The position numbers and the translations under genes are program-made. A model generated the notes under the pieces. It was not told the DNA's origin. It did no database searches and was given only the letters and a program-made list of their open reading frames with translations. This document shows, piece after piece, positions 1 to 5,337 of a stretch of DNA of 5,353 nt. This stretch comes from Bacteroidota bacterium (GTDB lineage: Bacteria; Bacteroidota; Bacteroidia; Bacteroidales; Prolixibacteraceae): positions 1 through 5,353 of the forward strand of contig JABMPI010000398.1 of the NCBI GenBank assembly GCA_013203755.1. Direction: 5' to 3'. How positions within the stretch are numbered: position 1 is the first letter of the stretch; each line of letters starts with the position of its first letter.

Positions 1-118
1 ACAATCTTTGCACCAAAAATTCCTCAAAATAACCCGTTATTCTTTCTGAATTTTTACCACAAATCTTGCACAATTCTGACTTTCTGTGTAAAATATTTTA
101 AATCGAACTCAGGTTAAT

Positions 119-156
119 AAAAAAACCCTGAAGATAAAATTTCTTCAGGGTTTTTT
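119..156 (-). terminator. Intrinsic terminator closing the tyrA-DAHP synthase operon
   Basis: A 9-bp perfect stem (126-134 CCCTGAAGA with 142-150 TCTTCAGGG) has a 7-nt loop. It is flanked by seven A on the left (119-125) and six T on the right (151-156). It begins 15-20 nt beyond the stop codon of the DAHP synthase gene on the minus strand, where the A run reads as the U tract. Because both flanks are A/T tracts it could also terminate transcription arriving from the left on the plus strand, but no convincing gene is seen there. Confidence 0.9.
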
Positions 157-171
157 ATGCCGTAGAATAAA

Positions 172-1263
172 CTATTCGTTATCCATAATTTCGGTTTGCA
201 TGCGCACCGAATCTTCATGAATTAATTGAAAAAGAATTTTTACAAACGTTTTATTCAAATCAAGTTTTTGTCCAAGGCTTACACGGTCTTCCATCAGCTG
301 TGTCCATCGGTTAATTTGAAGTGCAGTAACATTGTTCTCTTTTTTGTACTGTCCAATCTCTTTTGCAATTTTTACTCTTGAAGATAATGTCTCCAATAAT
401 TCGGAGTCGATAGCATCAATTCGGTTACGCAACACATCCAGTTGATTTTCAAAATCGGGATTGTCTGCATACTCATGTCTAACAACTAATTTATCCAACA
501 AAAGTCCAAGGTCAGCCGGCGTTACTTGTTGTGCGGCATCGCTCATCGCACACGATGGGTCACGGTGCGATTCAAGCATCAATCCGTCCATTCCCATGTC
601 GAATGCTTTTTGCGAAATTTCCAGAAGATACTCACGTTTTCCTGCAATGTGACTTGGGTCGCAAATTATCGGAAGATTTGGCATCATCCGTTTTAACTCA
701 ATAAAAGTTTTCCAGTTTGGGAAATTACGGTATTTTGTTTCGCTGAATGGTGTAAAACCACGGTGAATACCTACAATGTTTTTAATACCAGCCTGATGAA
801 TTCTTTCTACAGCTCCCATCCACAGTTGTGCATCGGGGTTTACCGGATTTTTAATCATTACCACGGCGTCAGATCCTTTTAATACATCAGCAATTTCCTG
901 AACAACAAAAGGGCTGGCAGTAGATCGTGCACCAATCCAAAGAACATCTATACCTGCTTTTAAAGCTTCTTCGGTATGTTGTGTATTTGCAACTTCCGTC
1001 CCCACTAATAGTCCGGTTTCTTCCTTAACCATTTGAAGCCATTTTAAACCGATAGAACCTATTCCTTCAAAAGAACCCGGGCGAGTTCTTGGTTTCCAAA
1101 CACCACCACGATAAACATGTACACGATGATCTTTTGCTAATAGTTTGGCAGTTTCCATGGCCTGTTCTTCGGACTCTAAACTACAAGGTCCTGAAATAAG
1201 AAGCGGATTGTCAATGCTTGGCAACCATGCTTTAATCGGATTAATATCTAATTTTAATGACAT
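172..1263 (-). CDS. Bifunctional 3-deoxy-7-phosphoheptulonate (DAHP) synthase / chorismate mutase type II
   Basis: This 363-residue cytosolic enzyme has two domains. Residues 1 to about 260 are a DAHP synthase of the class that resembles KDO8P synthase. It condenses phosphoenolpyruvate and erythrose 4-phosphate, the entry to the shikimate pathway. Visible motifs are GPCSLES (25-31), RGGVWKPRTRPGSFEG (52-67), GTEV (88-91), IGARS (110-114), KNP (138-140), HRGF (167-170) and CDPSHIAGKR (201-210). Residues about 271-363 are an AroQ-type chorismate mutase: R279, R296, K307 and R319 fit the substrate-binding set, and the FQLIHEDSVRMQ tail (345-356) resembles the E. coli P-protein mutase, with Q356 at the position of its catalytic Gln. 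Length matches the family, where the C-terminal mutase is also known to mediate feedback inhibition of the synthase (established for Bacteroidota homologues). The start follows the tyrA stop by 2 nt, so the two genes are co-transcribed and probably translationally coupled. I infer control by the upstream Tyr/Phe leader. Confidence 0.96.
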   Translation of the reverse strand: MSLKLDINPIKAWLPSIDNPLLISGPCSLESEEQAMETAKLLAKDHRVHVYRGGVWKPRTRPGSFEGIGSIGLKWLQMVKEETGLLVGTEVANTQHTEEALKAGIDVLWIGARSTASPFVVQEIADVLKGSDAVVMIKNPVNPDAQLWMGAVERIHQAGIKNIVGIHRGFTPFSETKYRNFPNWKTFIELKRMMPNLPIICDPSHIAGKREYLLEISQKAFDMGMDGLMLESHRDPSCAMSDAAQQVTPADLGLLLDKLVVRHEYADNPDFENQLDVLRNRIDAIDSELLETLSSRVKIAKEIGQYKKENNVTALQINRWTQLMEDRVSLGQKLDLNKTFVKILFQLIHEDSVRMQTEIMDNE

Positions 1264-1265
1264 AA

Positions 1266-2162
1266 TTATTTTGTATAAAGTTTTACTAATTTTTCTTCAT
1301 TTTTCACAAAATGAGGATTTTCACCTTCCAGAATTCCCCTGATTTTATTTGCATTCAGAATTAAATCTTTCAATTTGTCGTCTTCCTCATTTTTTAGACA
1401 GTCGCGAAAATGTTTTAAATGTTTTATATATACATTAAGCGATTCAACAACGTAATCGCGGTTTTGTTGAAAAATTGGATGCCACATTGTACTGGAACTT
1501 TTTGCCAAACGTACCGTAGAACGAAAACCACCACTGGCTAAATCAAAAATAATATTTCGGTCTTCTTTTGTTTGAACTGCATTGGCTAAGGCATAAGCAG
1601 CTGCGTGTGGCAGGTGCGATACAAAAGCTGTGCTATGGTCTTGTTCGTCAGCAGTCATGTAAGCAATGTCCATTCCCAAACTTTGAAACATTTTTTCAAC
1701 CAACGCTAAATGTTGAGGGCCGGAATCCTCCTGATCGCACAAAATGGCTATTTTGCCTTTAAATAAATCTTCCTGAGCCGCCGTTGGTCCTGAGTTCTCT
1801 GTACCCGACATGGGGTGGGCGGGAATGAAATTTCTCCTTTTTGGGTGGTTTTTAACCGATTCAATAATAACTCTTTTAGTTGAACCTAAATCAATTACTG
1901 TTGTGTTTTCAGAAATCTGATCTAAAACCGTTGAAAGAATTTCCAGCTCTTTGTCAACCGGAATGGCAAGTATAACAATGTCTGTATTTTTTATTCCATT
2001 TTCCAAAGATTCAATTCGATCTACCAGCCCAATTTCAACAGCTTGTTTTGCATGAATTTCATTAATATCAATTCCAATCAGTTCTGTTGCAATTTTAGAT
2101 TTTCTTAAATCTTTTGCCATTGATCCACCGATTAAACCCAGTCCGATAATTGTTGTTCTCAT
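1266..2162 (-). CDS. tyrA: Prephenate dehydrogenase (tyrosine biosynthesis)
   Basis: This 298-residue cytosolic enzyme oxidatively decarboxylates prephenate to 4-hydroxyphenylpyruvate with NAD(P)+, the tyrosine-specific step. The N-terminal Rossmann fold shows GLGLIGGS (7-14), an acidic residue ending the second strand (D31 in IGIDIN), and DIVILAIPV (61-69), followed by DLGSTK (91-96). The TyrA signature PAHPMSGTENSGP is at 114-126, with the conserved His at 116. The helical C-terminal half carries SHLPH (182-186) and GGFRSTVRLA (211-220), whose Arg214 fits the prephenate carboxylate-binding Arg. The length is that of a stand-alone dehydrogenase: there is no ACT domain and no fused mutase. 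The mutase is supplied by the next gene, 2 nt downstream, which makes the product prephenate directly available. The start codon lies 15 nt beyond the U tract of the leader terminator, so expression depends on readthrough of that site. No Shine-Dalgarno sequence is evident, which is normal for Bacteroidota. Confidence 0.95.
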   Translation of the reverse strand: MRTTIIGLGLIGGSMAKDLRKSKIATELIGIDINEIHAKQAVEIGLVDRIESLENGIKNTDIVILAIPVDKELEILSTVLDQISENTTVIDLGSTKRVIIESVKNHPKRRNFIPAHPMSGTENSGPTAAQEDLFKGKIAILCDQEDSGPQHLALVEKMFQSLGMDIAYMTADEQDHSTAFVSHLPHAAAYALANAVQTKEDRNIIFDLASGGFRSTVRLAKSSSTMWHPIFQQNRDYVVESLNVYIKHLKHFRDCLKNEEDDKLKDLILNANKIRGILEGENPHFVKNEEKLVKLYTK

Positions 2163-2177
2163 GGTAATTTTTTATAT

Positions 2178-2209
2178 AAAAAAAGGCCTCGAAATTTTTC
2201 GAGACCTTT
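2178..2209 (-). terminator. Leader (attenuator) terminator upstream of tyrA
   Basis: On the minus strand the arms GGTCTCGAAA (2206-2197) and TTTCGAGGCC (2194-2185) pair over 10 bp with one G-U wobble. Flanking AAA/TTT (2207-2209 with 2182-2184) extend the stem, and a run of seven T follows (2184-2178). It lies inside the 5' untranslated region of the operon, between the leader ORF stop and the tyrA start. A functional terminator here only makes sense as a regulated one, since otherwise the promoter at about 2335 would produce no tyrA message. Its 5' arm is also complementary to a segment of the leader ORF. Confidence 0.9.
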
Positions 2210-2262
2210 AATAAAATATTTTAATTTTTAACAATACTTTAGTTCGTGATCCCGGTTCTCGA
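2197..2262 (-). promoter_or_regulatory. Candidate antiterminator of the Tyr/Phe attenuator
   Basis: The leader segment TCGAGAACC (minus strand, 2262-2254), just after the Tyr/Phe codon run, is complementary to GGTCTCGA (2206-2199), the 5' arm of the terminator: 8 bp with one bulged A. Forming this helix would prevent the terminator hairpin. The segment is codons 20-22 of the leader ORF. A ribosome stalled in the first half of the Tyr/Phe run would leave it free, and a ribosome reaching the stop codon at 2241-2239 would partly cover it. The base pairing is directly visible; the switching is inferred, and I see no strong competing early hairpin. Confidence 0.65.
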
Positions 2263-2319
2263 GCCATAATAAAAATAGAAGTAAAAATATGTACTGTTAA
2301 AATTTGTTCTCATTTTCAT
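2239..2319 (-). CDS. Tyr/Phe-rich leader peptide of the tyrA operon (26 residues)
   Basis: This short ORF starts at ATG 2319 (an in-frame second ATG is at 2313) and ends at TAA 2241-2239. Residues 11-18 are YFYFYFYY, encoded without interruption at 2289-2266, and Phe also occurs at residue 7: five Tyr and four Phe in 26 residues. It begins MKMRTN and ends GSRTGITN. Position, size and composition are those of a ribosome-mediated attenuator leader like PheL or TrpL of enterobacteria. It sits just after a promoter box and just before an antiterminator/terminator pair, followed by two genes making tyrosine and phenylalanine precursors. The peptide itself probably has no function after synthesis; translation speed over the Tyr/Phe codons would be the signal for uncharged tRNA. 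AT richness favours Phe (TTT) and Tyr (TAT) codons by chance, but eight in a row, using TAC and TTC as well, in this exact context is hard to explain otherwise. No homologous leader is known to me by name. Confidence 0.88.
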   Translation of the reverse strand: MKMRTNFNSTYFYFYFYYGSRTGITN

Positions 2320-2331
2320 AAAATCTTGCGG

Positions 2332-2362
2332 CAAAGATAGAGATATATTTTAAAAATGACAG
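2332..2362 (-). promoter_or_regulatory. Bacteroidota-type promoter of the leader-tyrA operon
   Basis: TATCTTTG (minus strand, 2339-2332) matches the TAnnTTTG -7 element of the Bacteroidota primary sigma factor. The -33 element is weak: CTG (2362-2360) stands 20 nt upstream at the usual spacing, while a better TTG (2368-2366) is 26 nt away. The leader ATG lies only 12 nt after the box, so the transcript should begin a few nucleotides ahead of it, making the leader ORF almost leaderless. A weak -33 match is common in this phylum. Confidence 0.7.
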
Positions 2363-2415
2363 TTGCAATCTGAAAAAAAGTTTAAATCATGAAAATTAAC
2401 GGATAAATTAATCTT

Positions 2416-4878
2416 TTAATTTTTTATAATTTTTCTAGAATACAGAGGCATTCCGTTTTCTTTAACCGAAATTAGATACATTCCATTGGTGTAATTTTTC
2501 AAATTAATTTCATGCGAAATTTCTCCAATTGCATTCTTATTTATGAAAGTACGTAGTTTTTCTCCAAATGTATTGTATACTTCTATTTCAATTAATGCTA
2601 TATTTTTTTTAGCCTGAACAGAAATATTTACCACATCGTTAAATGGGTTCGGATAAACCTGGATATTACCGGGTGAAAGTATTGTTAATGGGGAGGATAC
2701 CGGAATCTGAATCCGGAGGTTGTCAATCGCCCAGCCCCATCCATTTGCAAATGGATCAGAGAACAAGCGGAATTGAATCAGAATTGTATCTCCAACAACA
2801 AAATTTTCACTTTGTAATAAATCTATTTCGCGATTTACAAACCATTCTTTTGTACCTTCAGTTTGCGAATTATTCCCAACAATATTTAGGTTATAATTAT
2901 TTTTCCATGTCGAATTATCTCTGGAATCATAACCATCTGCCAAGGGTAGCCAGGTTTTCCCATCATCTTTACTCCCTTCAACTACAACGTAATCCCAAAA
3001 TTCATCATCGCCAAAATTAGTTTGGAACTCTCCTGGTTCAACCAATACAACTTCATCAAAAGTCATCGTGGCCGATTCTAATAAAATAATGGGGTGTTTT
3101 AAAATGGTGCTATAGTTCCAGTTCGAACTAATCTCTTCAGGACTGAGGTAGGGATGTGGGCTATGAAGTGCTGGGTCTTCGAAACTGGTTTCAGTGTAAA
3201 TATCAAAGTCAGAAATAACAAAATCATTGTTGAGCTGGTTAAAGTTATTCCAATAGCGTTCCACAGGATCAAATATTTTTTCAACTTTAAAATAGAACTT
3301 TTCTTTGAAAGGAATTTTCTTTGTGTTTTGTGCAACTGATGAATCTCTTGCAGTAATGTTATAAGTTATTTCATCTCCATCTTTAAGTTGCTCTAAATTG
3401 AAATTGAAATATCCTGTATAGTTTGCGGTTGAATCAAGGTTTAACCCAAAAGGCGTTTGTATCTCTCCATTTATTTCATATTCAACAAAAACAGTGTCAA
3501 CTCCAAGGTTATCATCAGCAAAAGTTGATATTTGAAGATCGTTATTGAAAAACACAAAATATGGTATGGGGATGTGTGTTATTTCAGGCTTCTCGGTATC
3601 AGGGCCAATTGTAACTTTGCACAACTCATTTGGTGCTTCGGTTGGAAGAGTAAAAATACGGTTCATCATATCCGAAGCATATATATAATATTGAATTTCT
3701 TCGGTTTCAAATTCAGGTGTTAATATTGCGGAAAAAATATTTGCAGATTCAGTTTGTATCAGTTGTAATGAATCTATATGGTTTTCAAATTTATCGGTGG
3801 AATAAATTACATACAATGAATTGGTTTTTAATTTGTAGTCGCTTTCTATAGAAACTTTGAATGTAATCGGTTTTGCATGCTCCATGTCTTTGGGCTTATC
3901 TAAAGTAATAAACATGTGTTTCCATCCCAAGTCAGCAATTATCCCTGAAACAAGTGGCCCAGGATCGTGTACTGCTTCTGCTTTTCCAATGGCATGGGTC
4001 ATTAAATCGTTGGGGTAAGTGGCATCGTTTAAATGATAAATGCTGGATCCGTCGTTGAAAGTTGTGGGAGCATATAATCTTGGTTTAATACCATTCTTAG
4101 TTGCAGAGGGGCTATTTGCATACAAAGATGCAGAAGTTAATGCGTTTTTTAATTCGAGAGAAGGGAGTGCAAATATAGTAGTGTCAACCAGTTGATTATT
4201 ACTGTTTTTTACCACAAGCAGATCAAAAGCTGAAGCTTCCCCAGTTGCATTAAAACCGTATGTTCCCAAATCGTTAGAGATGTAAAAAAATCCGGTAAAT
4301 CCCAGTCCGTGGGCAATTTCGTGTAAAGCCACTGTAACAAAATCGTATAACGAATCAGGAGTATTTCCGTCAGTTCCAAAATACCAATTAATTTTTTTAT
4401 TAAAGAAAGATGTAATATCAGGTGCCGAGGCGCCGGTTATCTCTGTTTTGGTAATTCTTTCTACAATTGTGATAGGATAGAATCTGTTTTTATGAGGGAT
4501 ATTCTCAAAATCTGTGTAGTAACTAGTTGGACCCGCACTTCCAAGAACACTCTCATCAAGGGTGAGCCAATCTGCTTGAATGTGTATTGGAATATCTGAC
4601 TGAATAACCTGTTCCCAAATATTTGTTGCAAATTCAAAGGCAATTTTTGCTTCTTCAGGAAAGAGACTGTAATTGACAATTATATCCGATTTTTTTTCAG
4701 ATTCAGATTTTAACAAAATATCTGAGGGCGGGGGAATATAACATTTTTCTATTTTCCCGGAAGCGTAACAAACTGGAGGAGGTACTTGTGTCTCAAGTTT
4801 AGTCAAACTTTTTTGCGCAAACACAAACTGAAATACAGTAAAAGTAAAAATTGAGAATAGTGTTATAAATTTATTCAT
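2416..4878 (-). CDS. Secreted multidomain zinc metallopeptidase with T9SS C-terminal sorting domain
   Basis: This 820-residue protein is predicted to leave the cell through Sec and then the type IX system. Residues 1-21 form a signal peptide (Lys3, hydrophobic core, cleavage likely after VFA before Q22). A short Pro/Cys segment (33-51) precedes a catalytic domain at about 65-320 with HEIAHGLGF at 186-194: H186 and H190 are zinc ligands and E187 the catalytic base. Further conserved-looking stretches are GSSIYHLND (277-285), a Met-turn-like NDLMTHAI (290-297) and DPGPLVSGIIADLGW (305-319). Residues about 325-535 look like two Ig/fibronectin-like beta domains, and about 560-725 a jelly-roll-like domain ending GWGWAIDNLRIQ (713-724). 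The end, from VYPNPFND (741-748) to NGMYLISV (798-805) and SRKIIKN, is a type A T9SS sorting signal. The standard metzincin third His (HExxHxxGxxH) is Gly196 here; H282 or H295 may replace it. I cannot name the peptidase family or substrate. No terminator is evident downstream, and no clear promoter box upstream. Confidence 0.9.
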   Translation of the reverse strand: MNKFITLFSIFTFTVFQFVFAQKSLTKLETQVPPPVCYASGKIEKCYIPPPSDILLKSESEKKSDIIVNYSLFPEEAKIAFEFATNIWEQVIQSDIPIHIQADWLTLDESVLGSAGPTSYYTDFENIPHKNRFYPITIVERITKTEITGASAPDITSFFNKKINWYFGTDGNTPDSLYDFVTVALHEIAHGLGFTGFFYISNDLGTYGFNATGEASAFDLLVVKNSNNQLVDTTIFALPSLELKNALTSASLYANSPSATKNGIKPRLYAPTTFNDGSSIYHLNDATYPNDLMTHAIGKAEAVHDPGPLVSGIIADLGWKHMFITLDKPKDMEHAKPITFKVSIESDYKLKTNSLYVIYSTDKFENHIDSLQLIQTESANIFSAILTPEFETEEIQYYIYASDMMNRIFTLPTEAPNELCKVTIGPDTEKPEITHIPIPYFVFFNNDLQISTFADDNLGVDTVFVEYEINGEIQTPFGLNLDSTANYTGYFNFNLEQLKDGDEITYNITARDSSVAQNTKKIPFKEKFYFKVEKIFDPVERYWNNFNQLNNDFVISDFDIYTETSFEDPALHSPHPYLSPEEISSNWNYSTILKHPIILLESATMTFDEVVLVEPGEFQTNFGDDEFWDYVVVEGSKDDGKTWLPLADGYDSRDNSTWKNNYNLNIVGNNSQTEGTKEWFVNREIDLLQSENFVVGDTILIQFRLFSDPFANGWGWAIDNLRIQIPVSSPLTILSPGNIQVYPNPFNDVVNISVQAKKNIALIEIEVYNTFGEKLRTFINKNAIGEISHEINLKNYTNGMYLISVKENGMPLYSRKIIKN

Positions 4879-4981
4879 GTACTAAAAATTCCATTTAATC
4901 ATAATTACAATAAAGATGTGTAAATTTTTGAATTAATAAAATAATAATCAAGTGTTTTTAACGGAATTGGTAAATGTTTAC

Positions 4982-5010
4982 AAAAAAAAATGCTGGAAAT
5001 TAATCCAGCA
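4982..5010 (-). terminator. Intrinsic terminator downstream of the microprotein genes
   Basis: On the minus strand TGCTGGA (5010-5004) pairs with TCCAGCA (4997-4991) around a 6-nt AT loop, giving a 7-bp perfect stem. It is followed by nine T (4990-4982). It lies 57 nt beyond the stop codon of the nearer microprotein copy and ahead of the protease gene, so it separates the two units. The right flank lacks a long T run, so it points to the minus strand. Confidence 0.85.
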
Positions 5011-5067
5011 CTTTTATTAACCCTAGTTTTACTTCAAATTGGGTTGCTTACATCAACCATCAGTATT

Positions 5068-5175
5068 TTAAAATAATTGTGTTTTTCTTGTGAATACTAG
5101 TTTGTATAATGCTGCAGCCGAAATAATTAGGCCAATAAGCGCTGCTGCAAAAGCAATAAATAATAATGTTTTCAT
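5068..5175 (-). CDS. Single-span membrane microprotein, copy 1 (35 residues)
   Basis: ATG at 5175 and TAA at 5070-5068 give 35 residues: MKTLLFIAFAAALIGL (1-16), then IISAAALYK (17-25), then LVFTRKTQLF (26-35). Residues about 4-24 form one hydrophobic helix. It carries small residues four apart (A11, G15, S19), a packing pattern seen in self-associating membrane helices. The tail is basic (K25, R30, K31). I do not recognise the family. Reality as a gene is supported by copy 2, 162 bp upstream, which differs at 5 of 108 nt: four are silent and one changes Ala21 to Val, so the peptide has been conserved. The upstream stretch (CCTAAAAAAATAAATC, then ATG) is also shared. No promoter box or terminator is seen in the 54 nt between copies, so they are probably co-transcribed. 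Alternatives are a small accessory subunit of a membrane complex, a membrane-acting type I toxin-like peptide, or a stress peptide; none is shown by the sequence. Confidence 0.8.
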   Translation of the reverse strand: MKTLLFIAFAAALIGLIISAAALYKLVFTRKTQLF

Positions 5176-5229
5176 GATTTATTTTTTTAGGTGAAATAAT
5201 TTTAATCTTTTGTATTAGTTAAAGTTGGT

Positions 5230-5337
5230 TTAAAACAGTTGTGTTTTTCTTGTGAATACTAGTTTGTATAACGCTACAGCCGAAATAATTAGGCCAATAA
5301 GTGCTGCTGCAAAAGCAATAAATAATAATGTTTTCAT
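5230..5337 (-). CDS. Single-span membrane microprotein, copy 2 (35 residues)
   Basis: ATG at 5337 and TAA at 5232-5230 give a 35-residue peptide identical to copy 1 except Val instead of Ala at residue 21, within the membrane helix (IISAVALYK, 17-25). Leu34 is CTG here and TTA in copy 1, and Ala12 and Ala22 use different synonymous codons. The sequence just before the start (CCTAAAAAATTAAATT) resembles that of copy 1. This copy is transcribed first, and its promoter must lie beyond the right edge of the window. Function is unknown. Duplication with retention of the amino acid sequence suggests a dose effect or interacting copies (inference). Confidence 0.8.
   Translation of the reverse strand: MKTLLFIAFAAALIGLIISAVALYKLVFTRKTQLF

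Noticed and set aside
1..117. Open plus-strand frame from the left edge to a TAA at 115-117, ahead of the hairpin at 119-156, which could be the end of a convergent gene.
   Set aside because: It is only 38 codons, with no recognisable motif and an odd Phe/Cys/Lys-rich composition. Such a run is not rare by chance in AT-rich sequence. The bidirectional terminator makes it possible, but the sequence to the left is needed.
2163..2331. T-box or other riboswitch upstream of tyrA.
   Set aside because: The region is short and mostly occupied by the leader ORF. No room or motif for a T-box stem or a known aptamer was seen, and the Tyr/Phe codon run explains it better.
2643..3335. Plus- and minus-strand ORFs of 60-125 codons overlapping the protease gene in other frames.
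   Set aside because: They lie inside a clearly real 820-codon gene, show no domain-like sequence, and have no promoter or start context of their own.
4879..4981. Promoter of the metallopeptidase gene.
   Set aside because: No exact TAnnTTTG box was found in the 100 nt upstream. A promoter must exist because a terminator lies at 4982-5010, but I cannot place it.
5203..5212. Plus-strand TAATCTTTTG between the two microprotein copies, resembling a TAnnTTTG box that could drive an antisense RNA.
   Set aside because: The spacing inside the box is off by one base, and there is no TTG at the expected distance upstream. It is too weak to call.
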